The position numbers and the translations under genes were made by a program. A stretch of 64,000 bases of DNA from UBA2357 sp041916775 (GTDB lineage: Bacteria; Pseudomonadota; Gammaproteobacteria; Burkholderiales; Rhodocyclaceae), in contig JAYRYZ010000001.1 in the NCBI GenBank assembly GCA_041916775.1, forward strand, positions 496,001 through 560,000, in the 5' to 3' direction. The notes below the pieces were generated by a model. It was not told the origin of the DNA, searched no databases, and worked only from the letters and a program-made list of their open reading frames with translations. Every line of letters starts with the position of its first letter. The stretch's first letter is position 1. Shown here one piece after another: positions 52,341 through 63,360 of this stretch.

Positions 52341-52714
52341 CGTGGCACCTCGATACGCCGGAAGCTGCGGTAGTGATCCTCGGTGTAGTAGAACACCTCG
52401 GGCGGGTCGCCGCCTACCACCCAGCGGCGCGCGCCACGGTCGCGCGAGCCGGGCGTCGGTACGGTGTATTCACGGTAGTAGCCGCGCGGTTGGGCGGGCA
52501 GCAGGCGCTCGCGGTTCTGGAAGGTGGTGCCGTCCTTGCGATAGGGGAAAGGCCCGCCTGCGAGAATGAGGTCGAGTGTCGCAACCGCCTCGGGCGGCAG
52601 GCCGGCGAATGCGGGGTTGCCGACGCTGTCGCGTGCGTCGCCGCAGGCGGCGGTGAGCGACAGGGTCAGCGCGAGTAGCCAGGGGCCGAGACGATGAAGC
52701 AGCGGGATGTGCAT
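52337..52714 (-). CDS. exported barnase-like (RNase N1/T1 family) ribonuclease
   Basis: 125-aa precursor. A hydrophobic signal stretch (LLALTLSLTAACGD) may be processed by signal peptidase I or II; the lipobox is imperfect. The mature part carries LILAGGPFPYRKDG, FQNRERLLP, GYYREYTVPTPGSRDRGARR and FYYTEDHYRSFRRI. Catalytic Glu (in REYT), Arg (in RGARR) and His (in EDHY) correspond to those of barnase. It cleaves RNA after purines outside the cytoplasm, and barstar (51912) guards the producer. The pair is a toxin-immunity module. Confidence 0.92.
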   Translation of the reverse strand: MHIPLLHRLGPWLLALTLSLTAACGDARDSVGNPAFAGLPPEAVATLDLILAGGPFPYRKDGTTFQNRERLLPAQPRGYYREYTVPTPGSRDRGARRWVVGGDPPEVFYYTEDHYRSFRRIEVPR

Positions 52715-52773
52715 CGGTGTGGTGTGGTACGTTTGGTTGGGGAGGCGCTTTGACGCGCGCGGGCTGCGGCGGT

Positions 52774-54456
52774 TCAGCGCATCCAGGCGACGCGGCTACG
52801 TGCATCGTTGGTGTTTGCCGTGGGTGACGGAGATGCCGCTGCAGTGCTGCGGATGCCAGACTTGCGCGCGAGCGTCTGCATGAAGTTGGTGATCGCGTCC
52901 AGGCGCGGGTTGGCCGGGTCGAGCTTGCGCGCGCGGTTGATGAGCGCGCGCGCCTGATTCACGAAGCGCTCGTTCCAGCCCTTGTGTTCCACATGGCGCA
53001 GTAGCGCGAGCGCCGCGTTGAACAGTACATGGTGGTTGCCGGGGAGCTTGCGCACCGCGTTCATCATCTCCTTCACCGCGCCGTCGTAGTCACCCGCCTG
53101 CGCGAGCTCGGCGCCATGGGCGACGAAGCCCTTGACCTCCTCGTGAATGCGCGCCTCGATCGCCTCGGCGAGGTCGCCGCGGCCGCGCTTCTTGAGCGCC
53201 CCGCGCAACTTCACGATCGTGCCCTCGTCCTCGGCGTTGCGCAGGATGTCGGCGGCGAGCCGGCTGCCTTCCTCTTCCAGCCTGTTATCGAGGCAGGCAT
53301 CCACCAATTGGTGCTTGAGCTCCACCGACACGCCTGCGCGCTGCGCGGTGTCCACCGCCTTGAGGATCGCAGCGCGGGCGGCCTCGTGGTTGCCGTTCTT
53401 CTGGTGAACCAGCGCCTGCGACAGCGCGCTGCAGGTGGCGGTGCTCACCAGCCCCGGCATGGACTGCTCGAGGTCGTGGATGGTCTTCTCGGCTTCTTCC
53501 GTGCGCCCCTGCGCGATCTGGCTGCGCACGAGGTGTACATGGTCTTCCGGGTCGCGGAAATCCGAATACTTGCCCTTGCGCACAACTTCCGCCATGGTGC
53601 GCTCGGCGGTCTGGAAATCGCCCGTCTCCATGGACGTCGAGGCGTACTGGCGCAGTCGCGACATGCGATGCGGAGAGAGCTCGACCGCGCTCTCCAATAC
53701 CGCCCTGGCCGCCTCCACCTGGCCGCTCTCCTTGCGCGCGCGCGCCAGCCAGTCGTAGGCGTCGAGGAAGTAGTTGCTCTCCGCAACCAAGCCTTCGAAC
53801 AGGCTGGTGGCTTCGGCATAGGCTCTGCGTGCGAACAGCATGCGGCCCAGCCCCAGCCGTGCCCAGGGCACCGGCTTGATCTCCAGCACTTCGCGGAAAA
53901 TGGCCTCCGCACGCTCCGGCTGGCCCATCTCGGCGTGCAGCTCGGCGCGCTGGCGCATGAAGTCGATGCGGTAGCGTGGCTGCTCCGACTCCATGCGCTC
54001 GCAATACTGCAGCGCTGCCTCGCCGTCACCCGCCTCCAGCGCCCGGTATAGCGGCAGGAAGATCTCGCGCCGGTTCAGCGCCCGCTCCAGGCGCATCTGC
54101 AGCGTGCCGGCGGTGAGCGGTTTGAGGATGTAGTCGTCGGGCGACAGCTCCGCGGCGCCGATCACGCGCTCGTAGTTGCGCTCTGCGGTGATCATGATGA
54201 AGAGGGTCTCTCGCGGGATGATCTTCTTGGTGCGCAGGTCTTCGAGCAGGTGCTGGCCGTCCTGGCTGTCCCCGAGGTCGAACTCGCACAGGATGATGTC
54301 GAAAGTCTGCTCGCGCAGCTTGCGAATCGCTGAGCCGGCTGAAGGCGCGAACTGAACGCGGTTGATCTGGTAGCCCTCGAGCATGGCGCGCAGCTGGGCG
54401 CGCATGCCCTGATTGGCTTCCACCACCAGCACTCTCAGTTCGTCAAGGTTCGCCAT
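52774..54456 (-). CDS. response-regulator receiver / TPR protein with Glu phosphoacceptor
   Basis: 560-aa cytoplasmic protein. Residues 1 to about 125 form a receiver domain (LRVLVVEANQGMRAQLRAMLEGY, ITAERNYERV, LSPDDYILKPLT, with Lys conserved). At the phosphoacceptor site the sequence is FDIILCEFDLGD: by alignment with the usual D-x-x-x-x-D pattern, Glu58 stands where Asp is expected, which should mimic or replace phosphorylation. About residues 130-520 are eight to ten TPRs, followed by a disordered tail. There is no output DNA-binding domain; it probably acts as a scaffold. Its partner kinase is not in the window. Confidence 0.88.
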   Translation of the reverse strand: MANLDELRVLVVEANQGMRAQLRAMLEGYQINRVQFAPSAGSAIRKLREQTFDIILCEFDLGDSQDGQHLLEDLRTKKIIPRETLFIMITAERNYERVIGAAELSPDDYILKPLTAGTLQMRLERALNRREIFLPLYRALEAGDGEAALQYCERMESEQPRYRIDFMRQRAELHAEMGQPERAEAIFREVLEIKPVPWARLGLGRMLFARRAYAEATSLFEGLVAESNYFLDAYDWLARARKESGQVEAARAVLESAVELSPHRMSRLRQYASTSMETGDFQTAERTMAEVVRKGKYSDFRDPEDHVHLVRSQIAQGRTEEAEKTIHDLEQSMPGLVSTATCSALSQALVHQKNGNHEAARAAILKAVDTAQRAGVSVELKHQLVDACLDNRLEEEGSRLAADILRNAEDEGTIVKLRGALKKRGRGDLAEAIEARIHEEVKGFVAHGAELAQAGDYDGAVKEMMNAVRKLPGNHHVLFNAALALLRHVEHKGWNERFVNQARALINRARKLDPANPRLDAITNFMQTLARKSGIRSTAAASPSPTANTNDARSRVAWMR

Positions 54457-54645
54457 GGTCCAACGGCATGGGGGTTGATGCGGCGACGGGTGCGCGAGGG
54501 CCGCAATGGTACGCTCGACAAGGCCTGCGCAGCGCAGACATGATCATTGCGCTGCCTGCGCCGATGCGCAAGCGGACATACGCTTGAGTGCTTTACGGCA
54601 GCGTGACCGATGTCTTGAGGTGAACAGGAATTTCGTTCGCGCATC

Positions 54646-54681
54646 AAAAAACCGCCCGGTCGGAGCCGACTCGGGCGGTTT
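54646..54681 (-). terminator. intrinsic terminator of aspS
   Basis: AAACCGCCCG (54649-54658) and CGGGCGGTTT (54672-54681) pair over 10 bases around a 13-base loop. On the minus strand the stem is followed by a T-run (TTTTTT, 54651 downward). It lies about 30 bases after the aspS stop. Confidence 0.88.
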
Positions 54682-54709
54682 CGGTGCATGCATAAAATGC
54701 CGGCGAAGA

Positions 54710-56509
<1,800 letters not shown>

Positions 56510-56530
56510 GGATCGGTTCCGGAACAAGAA

Positions 56531-56551
56531 GCACGGCCCAGCGGGCCGTGC
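56531..56551 (-). terminator. hairpin between the FmdB-type gene and aspS
   Basis: GCACGGCCC and GGGCCGTGC make a perfect 9-base stem with a 3-base loop, 23 bases past the stop of the minus-strand zinc-ribbon gene, followed by a T-rich stretch (TTCTTGTTCC). It lies immediately before aspS and could end or attenuate read-through into it. Confidence 0.6.
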
Positions 56552-56573
56552 GGTGAGGTGAAGGCGGGTGGGC

Positions 56574-56846
56574 TCAGCCCGGGTGGCAGGCGCAGCTGCC
56601 ACCGCAGCCGCCGCTTGCGGGTGCAGCACTTTCGCTGCTGCTCTCGGCGGGTTTGCTGGTGCTGCCGCCCTTGAAATCGGTTGCGTACCAGCCGCTGCCC
56701 TTGAGCTGGAAGCCGGCGGCCGACAGCAGCTTGGCGTAGCTGTCAGCACCGCAGGCGGGGCAGGTGACGAGCGGTGCATCGCTCATCTTCTGGAGGTGTT
56801 CCTTTTGCGCGCCGCAGCTGCCGCAACGATATTCGTAGATGGGCAT
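56574..56846 (-). CDS. FmdB-family zinc ribbon protein
   Basis: 90-aa protein beginning MPIYEYRCGSCGAQKEHLQKMSDAP, with two CxxC pairs (CGSCG and CPACG) forming a zinc ribbon, then a Ser/Ala/Glu-rich linker and a Cys-rich tail (GGCGGSCACHPG). The family is described as a regulator of formamidase/amidase and is often encoded next to aspS in betaproteobacteria; function unknown. GGGGAGAA precedes the ATG. A palindrome ahead of its promoter suggests specific regulation. Confidence 0.92.
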   Translation of the reverse strand: MPIYEYRCGSCGAQKEHLQKMSDAPLVTCPACGADSYAKLLSAAGFQLKGSGWYATDFKGGSTSKPAESSSESAAPASGGCGGSCACHPG

Positions 56847-56874
56847 GTCGTTCTCCCCATGAAGTTAGCCCTGA

Positions 56875-56894
56875 ATTCTAACAGACTCGTCTGT
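56875..56894 (-). promoter_or_regulatory. promoter -10 with adjoining palindrome upstream of the FmdB-type gene
   Basis: On the minus strand TAGAAT (56875-56880) is a good -10 box, about 20 bases upstream of the predicted start point. Next to it lies the perfect palindrome ACAGAC-TC-GTCTGT (56881-56894), inside the spacer. A regulator bound there would block or bend the promoter. The -35 box is weak. Confidence 0.45.
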
Positions 56895-56959
56895 CGCCCG
56901 CTAAATGGTGGCGGGGCAAGGGAAATCAAGGGGCACCGGAGCGTGTGCAGGCGGCGCGC

Positions 56960-57811
56960 CTACAGGCCGCCCAGGTACATCTTGGTCAGCGACTCGCCCC
57001 AGAACAGCGCCAGCACGCCCGCCGCGGCAAGATAGGGGCCGAAGGGGATGGGGATGTTGCGGCCGTGGCGCGCGAACACGATCAGGCTGATGCCCACCAC
57101 GGCGCCGACCAGCGAGGAAAACAGGATGGTGAGCGGCAGCAGCTCCCAGCCCAGCCACGCACCGATCGCGGCGAGCAGCTTGAAGTCGCCGTAGCCCATC
57201 CCTTCCTTGCCGGTGGTGAGCTTGAACAGCCAGTAGATCGACCACAGCGAAAGGTAACCCGCCATCGCACCGATCACCGCGCTGGAGAGCTCGGTGAAGG
57301 TGCCGCCGAGGTTGAAGGCGAGGCCCAGCCACACCAGCGGCAGGGTGAGGTTGTCGGGAAGGAGCTGGGTGTCGAGGTCGATGAAGGTGAGCGCGACCAG
57401 CGTCCAGATGAACAGCAACGCGCCCAGCGCCCCCCAGCCGTAGCCGAAGTGCCAGGCCGCGTAGCCGGAGAGCAGCGCGGTGAGCAGTTCGACGATGGGA
57501 TAGCGGCGGCTGATGTCGGCGCCGCAATGGCGGCAGCGGCCGCGCAGCAGCAGGTAGCTCACCACCGGGATGTTCTCCAGCGCCGAGATCAGGTGGCCGC
57601 AGTGCGGGCAGCGCGAGCGCGGCGTGGCGAGGTTGAAGCGTTCAGCGGGTGCGGGTTCCTCGCCGCGCAGCTCCGCCGCCTGCGCCTGCCACTCGCGTTC
57701 CATCATGCGTGGCAGGCGATGGATGACGACGTTCAGGAAGCTGCCGACGAAGAGCCCGACGAGCGCGGCGAGGGCGGAAAACAGCAAGGGGGATTGCAGC
57801 AGTTCGGACAT
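56960..57811 (-). CDS. pilD: prepilin peptidase / N-methyltransferase
   Basis: 283-aa polytopic inner-membrane aspartyl protease. The cytoplasmic zinc-binding tetra-Cys (CPHCG...CRHCG) lies at about residues 88-113. FIDLDTQLLPDNLTLP and GYGDFKLLAA (GxGD motif) hold the two catalytic Asp. It cleaves prepilin leader peptides and methylates the new N-terminus. PilB, PilC and PilD are collinear here. The neighbour normally seen downstream in betaproteobacteria (coaE) is replaced by the FmdB-type gene. Confidence 0.96.
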   Translation of the reverse strand: MSELLQSPLLFSALAALVGLFVGSFLNVVIHRLPRMMEREWQAQAAELRGEEPAPAERFNLATPRSRCPHCGHLISALENIPVVSYLLLRGRCRHCGADISRRYPIVELLTALLSGYAAWHFGYGWGALGALLFIWTLVALTFIDLDTQLLPDNLTLPLVWLGLAFNLGGTFTELSSAVIGAMAGYLSLWSIYWLFKLTTGKEGMGYGDFKLLAAIGAWLGWELLPLTILFSSLVGAVVGISLIVFARHGRNIPIPFGPYLAAAGVLALFWGESLTKMYLGGL

Positions 57812-57911
57812 GGCGACTCGTCAGAAGCACGGCCGGCGGTGCGACCGGGCGGGGAAGGCGGGGGGCGGGCCGGGGCGGCCACGCGGCCACCCTCCGACCC
57901 TGAGCGGTCGA

Positions 57912-59156
57912 TCAGACCACTGCGCCCAGCTTGAAGATCGGCAGGTACATCGCGACCACCAGGCCGCCGATGACGACGCCGAGGAACACCATGATGATCG
58001 GCTCGAGCAGGGTGGACAGGCCGGCCACCGCGTCATCCACCTCCTGCTCGAAGAAGTCTGCGACCTTGCCGAGCATGCTGTCGAGCTGGCCGGATTCCTC
58101 GCCGATGGAGACCATCTGCACCACCATGGTCGGAAACACGTTGGCGTTCTGCATCGCGATGGTGAGGCTGGTGCCGGTGCTGACCTCGGTCTGGATCTGC
58201 TTGGTCGCCATCAGGTACACATGGTTGCCGGAGGCGCCACCCACCGAATCGAGCGCTTCCACCAAGGGTACGCCGGCGGCGAACATCGTCGACAGCGTGC
58301 GCGCCCAGCGCGCCACCGTGGCCTTGCGGATGATGTCGCCCACCACCGGAAACTGCAGGATCGCCCGGTCCACCCAGTTCTGTACCGCCGGAGATCGTTT
58401 GTACAGCATTGAGATGCCCACGACCGTGCCGATGACGATGCCGAACATCAGATACCAGTACTCGACGACGAAGTCCGACATCGCGATGACGATCAGGGTC
58501 GGCCCGGGCAGCTCGGCGCCGAAGCTCGCGAACACCTTCTTGAATTCGGGCACCACGAACAGCATGATCACCGTGACGACCAGCGCCGCGACCACGACCA
58601 CCGCGATCGGGTAGAACATCGCCGACTTGATCTTGCTCTTGATCGCGAGGATCTTTTCCTTGTAGGTGGCGAGCCGGTCGAGCAGGTTGTCCAGGATGCC
58701 CGCCTGCTCGCCCGCGGCGACCAGGTTCACGAACAGGCGGTCGAAGTGCAGTGGATGGCGCGCAAAAGCCTGCGACAGGCTCGCGCCGGTCTCGACGTCG
58801 TTGCGCACCTCGTTGAGCATGCGCGCGAGGCTGGGGTTGGAGGCGCCCTTGATGCCGATGTCGAATGCCTGCAGGAGCGGCACGCCCGAGCGCATCATGG
58901 TGGCGAGCTGACGGGTGAAGAGGGCGATGTCCTTGTCGGTGATCTTGGTTCCGCGGGACATCTTCATCTTCTTGACCTTGCTCACCAGGATACCCTGGCG
59001 GCGCAAGGTGGCCTGGACGACCGATTCGCTCTGCGCGCGAAGCTCGCCGCGGATCAGCTTGCCGGTCTTGTCCTTGCCTTCCCAGGTGAACAGGGCATCC
59101 TTGGGGCCGGTGGCCTGGTTGCGGCGCTTTGCTGCAGTTGCGGATGAGGTGGCCAT
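57912..59156 (-). CDS. pilC: type IV pilus inner-membrane platform protein
   Basis: 414-aa GspF/PilC-family protein with two homologous GspF domains, each ending in membrane helices: FTRQLATMMRSGVPLLQAFDIG and ARWARTLSTMFAAGVPLVEALDSVGG, plus three to four hydrophobic segments. It anchors pilus ATPases to the inner membrane. The N-terminal Thr/Arg-rich region (MATSSATAAKRRNQ) precedes FTWEGKDKTGKLIRGELRA. ATG at 59156; the frame is open a little further upstream. Confidence 0.96.
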   Translation of the reverse strand: MATSSATAAKRRNQATGPKDALFTWEGKDKTGKLIRGELRAQSESVVQATLRRQGILVSKVKKMKMSRGTKITDKDIALFTRQLATMMRSGVPLLQAFDIGIKGASNPSLARMLNEVRNDVETGASLSQAFARHPLHFDRLFVNLVAAGEQAGILDNLLDRLATYKEKILAIKSKIKSAMFYPIAVVVVAALVVTVIMLFVVPEFKKVFASFGAELPGPTLIVIAMSDFVVEYWYLMFGIVIGTVVGISMLYKRSPAVQNWVDRAILQFPVVGDIIRKATVARWARTLSTMFAAGVPLVEALDSVGGASGNHVYLMATKQIQTEVSTGTSLTIAMQNANVFPTMVVQMVSIGEESGQLDSMLGKVADFFEQEVDDAVAGLSTLLEPIIMVFLGVVIGGLVVAMYLPIFKLGAVV

Positions 59157-59175
59157 GGAGTGATCGTGATCCCGG

Positions 59176-60894
59176 TTATTCGTTGGTGGTCGCCAGCACT
59201 TCCTCGAGCGAGGTGACGCCCTGCCTGACCTTGATGAGGCCGGACTGGCGCAGGTCCCGCACGCCTTCGTGACGCGCCTGCTCGGCGATGTCGATGGAGT
59301 TGCCATTGGTCATGATGATCTGCGCGATTTCCTCGCTGATCGGCATGACCTGGTAGATGCCCACGCGGCCTTTGTACCCAGTCCCCTTGCAGCGGTCGCA
59401 GCCCTTGGGGCCCATGGGCTGCCAGCTGCCGTCGAGGTCGTCGGCGTTGAAGCCGGCCTGCAGCATGGCCTCGACCGGGATGTCCACCGGAACCTTGCAG
59501 GTGCACAGGCGCCGTGCGAGGCGCTGCGCGGTGATCAGGATCACCGAGGAGGCGATGTTGAACGGCGCGACGCCCATGTTCTTGAGGCGCTCAAGCGTCG
59601 TGGGTGCATCATTGGTGTGCAGCGTCGATAGCACCAGGTGACCGGTTTGCGCCGCCTTGATCGAGATCTCGGCGGTTTCGAGATCGCGGATTTCGCCCAC
59701 CATGATCACATCCGGATCCTGGCGCAGGAAGGAGCGCAGCGCGGCGGCGAAAGTGAGCCCCGCCTTCTCGTTCACGTTGACCTGGTTGATGCCCGGCAGG
59801 TTGATTTCGGCCGGGTCCTCGGCAGTGGAGATGTTAACGCCGGCGGTGTTGAGGATGTTCAGGCAGGTGTAGAGAGACACCGTCTTGCCCGAGCCGGTTG
59901 GGCCGGTGACCAGGATCATGCCGTAGGGGCGTTGCACCGCGTCCATCAGCGCGGCGCGCTGGTCGGGCTCGTAGCCCAGCGCGTCGATGCCGAGCATCGC
60001 CGAGGACGGATCGAGGATGCGCATCACGATCTTCTCGCCGTGCAGCGTCGGCAGCGAGGAGACGCGGAAATCGATGGCCTTGTTCTTGGACAGCACCAGC
60101 TTCATGCGGCCGTCCTGCGGGACGCGCTTCTCGGAGATGTCGAGGCGCGAGATCACCTTGATGCGGGCGGCGATCTTGTCCTTCAGCACCAGCGGCGGCT
60201 GGGCAATCTCGCGCAGCACGCCGTCGGTGCGCACGCGGATGCGGTAGTACTTCTCGTAGGGCTCGAAGTGGATGTCGGAGGCGCCCTCGTTGATCGCGTC
60301 GATCAGCACCTTCTGGATGAAGCGCACCACCGGCGCATCGTCCACCTCCTGCGAGGACTCGTCCGTGGCCGCAGAGGCCTCGGCGTTCGGGTCCTGCAGC
60401 ATGTCCATGTCGAACTCTTCGCCGGTCAGCTCCTTCAAGGTCTGGCTGGCGGATTCGGACAACTTGTCGACGAGCTGCGCGAGCTTGTCGGCCTCGGCGA
60501 CCACCAGTTCCACCTGCATGCCGGTCTGGAAGCGGATCTCGTCCAGCGCGCGCATGTTGGACGGGTCAGCGGTGGCGACGGTGAGGCGGTTCTGGCGCTT
60601 GCCGAGTGGCACCACCTGGTGCTTGGCGATGAGCTTGCGATCTATGGCTTCGCGGGGGATGAACTGCACATCGATCGCGCTGATGTCGATCAGCGGATAG
60701 CCGAAGGTCTCGGCGGCAAACGCGGCGACCGCACGGTGGCTGATCAGCTTGCGTTGCGCGAGCTCCTGGATGAAGCCATTGGGTGCGTTCCCGGTATTGG
60801 CCGCGCAGGCCACCGCATCCGCTTCGGACAGCCGTCCGTGCTGGATCAGTGCGCGGCCCAGGCCGCTGATGACGGGTTGCGGGTTTGCTGCCAT
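59176..60894 (-). CDS. pilB: type IV-A pilus assembly ATPase
   Basis: 572-aa GspE/PilB ATPase. An N-terminal MshEN domain is followed by the ATPase core: Walker A GPTGSGKTVSLYTC, Asp box with INLPGINQVNVN, and Walker B IMVGEIRDLETAE with the His box HLVLSTLHTNDAPTTL. The tetra-Cys zinc region is LCTCKVPVDI...GCDRCKGTGYKG. It powers extension of type IV pili. It is first in the run pilB-pilC-pilD; the 220-base gap to ypjD must contain its promoter, but I see no clear -35/-10 pair there. Confidence 0.97.
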   Translation of the reverse strand: MAANPQPVISGLGRALIQHGRLSEADAVACAANTGNAPNGFIQELAQRKLISHRAVAAFAAETFGYPLIDISAIDVQFIPREAIDRKLIAKHQVVPLGKRQNRLTVATADPSNMRALDEIRFQTGMQVELVVAEADKLAQLVDKLSESASQTLKELTGEEFDMDMLQDPNAEASAATDESSQEVDDAPVVRFIQKVLIDAINEGASDIHFEPYEKYYRIRVRTDGVLREIAQPPLVLKDKIAARIKVISRLDISEKRVPQDGRMKLVLSKNKAIDFRVSSLPTLHGEKIVMRILDPSSAMLGIDALGYEPDQRAALMDAVQRPYGMILVTGPTGSGKTVSLYTCLNILNTAGVNISTAEDPAEINLPGINQVNVNEKAGLTFAAALRSFLRQDPDVIMVGEIRDLETAEISIKAAQTGHLVLSTLHTNDAPTTLERLKNMGVAPFNIASSVILITAQRLARRLCTCKVPVDIPVEAMLQAGFNADDLDGSWQPMGPKGCDRCKGTGYKGRVGIYQVMPISEEIAQIIMTNGNSIDIAEQARHEGVRDLRQSGLIKVRQGVTSLEEVLATTNE

Positions 60895-61114
60895 GGTTCC
60901 TGCGGTTCGAGCCCTGTCTTGGCCACGCCGGTCACGCCTGTGGTGCGCGATCCGATGCTGTATGGCTATTGAACCTAAGTTGCCCGATGTTGCACGCTCA
61001 TCCAGCGCTTGTAAAGCATCGCAGTGTCAAGTGGGGTGAATTGGCGTCACTTCGGGGTATGCGGACCGATTCTTGGCCCGTGACCTTGAAGCCGATCGGC
61101 AGGCTGCTACTGAC

Positions 61115-61951
61115 TCAACCTGCACGCTGCAGCACCACCTCCAGCACGAAGCGGCTGCCGAGGTAGGCAAGCAGCAGCGCGCTGAATCCGGCGAGCGTCC
61201 AGCGCAGCGCCATCCGGCCGCGCCAGCCCCAGAGGTGACGGCCGAGCAGAAGGCCGCCGAACAGCAGCCAGGAGATCAGCGCGAACAGCGTCTTGTGATC
61301 CATCCTGAAGGCCTTGCCGAACAGGTCCTCTGAGAACAGGATGCCGGACGCGAGCGTGAAGGTAAGCAGGATGAAGCCGATGCCGATCAGGCGGAACAGC
61401 AGTGCCTCCATCGTCAAGAGCGGCGGCAGGCTCGCCACCAGGCGCGACAGCCTGCCGCTGTGGAGCTGCCGTTCGGCCACCGCCATCAGCATCGCGTGCA
61501 GGGCCGCGAGCGTGAACAGGCTGTAGGCGAGCATCGCGACGATGAAGTGAACCCGGAAGGCGGGCGAGCCCGCGTTGGTGAGAATGTGCTGGCCGGGGAA
61601 CAGCAGCGGCAGCAGGCTGCCCGCCACGCCGGCAGGGAGCACCAGCGCGTGCAGGCCGTCCAGCCTGGCATAGAAGGTCTCGATCCAGTAGAACGCGACC
61701 GCGAGCCACAGCATCAGCGAGATCGCGAGCCCGAAGCCGAAGTGCATGCCGATCTCGTCGAACATCGCCGCGTGGATGGCAAGGCCGTGGGCAAAGAGAG
61801 CGGCGAGCAGCACCATGCGTTCGCGCCCCGTCATGCAGTAGCGCGTGCGTGGCGTGGCCGGCACGGTGGCGACCATGCAGGTGCGCCAGAACCAGACGCC
61901 GAGCGCGCCGTAAAGCGATGCGGCGAACAGATGAAGTAGAATCGTGTGCAT
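61115..61951 (-). CDS. ypjD: CcsA-family inner-membrane protein (YpjD-like)
   Basis: 278-aa protein with eight hydrophobic segments, in the cytochrome-c-assembly / CcsA superfamily. FRVHFIVAMLAYSLFTLAALHAMLMAVAERQL and MDHKTLFALISWLLFGGLLLGRHLWGWRGR are family motifs with the conserved His pair. YpjD is often next to ffh and has no firm biochemical role. ATG at 61951 is followed by ffh in the opposite direction; only 43 bases separate the two starts, so a shared promoter region is likely. Confidence 0.9.
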   Translation of the reverse strand: MHTILLHLFAASLYGALGVWFWRTCMVATVPATPRTRYCMTGRERMVLLAALFAHGLAIHAAMFDEIGMHFGFGLAISLMLWLAVAFYWIETFYARLDGLHALVLPAGVAGSLLPLLFPGQHILTNAGSPAFRVHFIVAMLAYSLFTLAALHAMLMAVAERQLHSGRLSRLVASLPPLLTMEALLFRLIGIGFILLTFTLASGILFSEDLFGKAFRMDHKTLFALISWLLFGGLLLGRHLWGWRGRMALRWTLAGFSALLLAYLGSRFVLEVVLQRAG

Positions 61952-61994
61952 AGGACTCGTTAGTTTACTCCAAGGCTGAAGGCACCCGGCAAAT

Positions 61995-63353
61995 ATGCTC
62001 GACAATCTCACCCAGCGGCTTTCCAAGGTCGTCAAAACCCTGCGCGGTCAGGCGCGCCTCACCGAGGACAACATCCAGGAAGCCCTGCGGGAAGTGCGCA
62101 TGGCCTTGCTGGAGGCGGACGTTGCGCTGCCGGTGGTGAAGGACCTGATCGCCAAGGTGAAGGAAAAGGCGGTCGGTCAGGAGGTCATCGGTTCGCTCAC
62201 GCCGGTCCAGGCGCTGGTGGGCGTGGTGTTCGACGAGCTTAAGGCGCTGATTGGCGGCGCCCACCCCGGGCTGGACCTCTCCACCCAGCCGCCGGCGGTG
62301 ATCCTGATGGCCGGCCTGCAGGGCGCGGGCAAGACCACCACCACCGGCAAGCTCGCCAAGCACCTCGGCGAGCGCATGAAGAAGAAGGTGCTGGCGGTAT
62401 CCACAGACGTCTATCGTCCGGCGGCGATCGAGCAGCTGAAGACGGTGGCGGCGCAGGCGGGGGCGGACTTCTTCCCCTCCAGCACCGAGCAGAAGCCGGT
62501 GGACATCGCGCTCGCCGCGCTCGACCACGCGCGTCGCCACTACTACGACGTGGTCCTCGTCGATACCGCCGGCCGGCTTGCGATCGACGAGGCCATGATG
62601 GCCGAGATCAAGGCCCTGCACGCCGCGGTAAAGCCGATCGAGACGCTCTTCGTGGTGGACGCGATGCTCGGCCAGGATGCGGTGAATACCGCGCGCGCGT
62701 TCAACGAGGCGCTGCCGCTCACGGGTGTGGTGCTCACCAAGCTCGACGGCGATTCGCGCGGCGGCGCGGCGCTGTCGGTGCGCCATGTCACCGGTAAGCC
62801 GCTGAAGTTCGCCGGCGTCGGCGAGAAGCTCTCCGGGCTGGAGGAGTTCCACCCCGAGCGGATGGCGAGCCGCATCCTCGGCATGGGCGACATCCTCGGT
62901 CTGGTCGAAGAGGCACGGCGTGGCGTCGACGAGGAGGCTGCGCGCGACTTCGCCAAGAAGCTCAAGTCCGGCAAGGGCTTCGATCTTTCCGACTTCAAGG
63001 AGCAGATCGCGCAGATGCGCAAGATGGGTGGCATCTCGTCGATGCTTGACAAGCTGCCTGCCCAGTTCGCGCAGATGGCCGGGCAATTGCAGGGCGGGGC
63101 GGAGGAAAAGGCCATTGGCCGCATCGAGGGCATCATAAACTCGATGACGCCGGAGGAGCGCGCCAAGCCCGACATCCTCAAGGCCAGCCGCAAGCGCCGC
63201 ATCGCCGCGGGTGCGGGGGTGTCGGTGCAAGAAGTGAACCGCCTGTTGAAGCAGTTCGAGCAGACGCAGAAAGTGATGAAGCAGTTCTCCAAGGGCGGCA
63301 TGGCGAAGATGATGCGCAGCATGAAGGGCATGATGCCCGGCATGATGCGTTGA
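61995..63353 (+). CDS. ffh: signal recognition particle protein (SRP54)
   Basis: 452-aa GTPase. N domain (MLDNLTQRLSKVVKTLRGQARLTEDNI), then the G domain with P-loop GLQGAGKTTTTGKLA, DVYRPAAIEQL, VDTAGRLAID and TKLDGDSRGGAALS, then the Met-rich M domain, whose last residues include KMMRSMKGMMPGMMR. It binds 4.5S RNA and signal sequences for co-translational insertion. Length normal. Confidence 0.98.
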   Translation: MLDNLTQRLSKVVKTLRGQARLTEDNIQEALREVRMALLEADVALPVVKDLIAKVKEKAVGQEVIGSLTPVQALVGVVFDELKALIGGAHPGLDLSTQPPAVILMAGLQGAGKTTTTGKLAKHLGERMKKKVLAVSTDVYRPAAIEQLKTVAAQAGADFFPSSTEQKPVDIALAALDHARRHYYDVVLVDTAGRLAIDEAMMAEIKALHAAVKPIETLFVVDAMLGQDAVNTARAFNEALPLTGVVLTKLDGDSRGGAALSVRHVTGKPLKFAGVGEKLSGLEEFHPERMASRILGMGDILGLVEEARRGVDEEAARDFAKKLKSGKGFDLSDFKEQIAQMRKMGGISSMLDKLPAQFAQMAGQLQGGAEEKAIGRIEGIINSMTPEERAKPDILKASRKRRIAAGAGVSVQEVNRLLKQFEQTQKVMKQFSKGGMAKMMRSMKGMMPGMMR

Positions 63354-63360
63354 ACACCGC

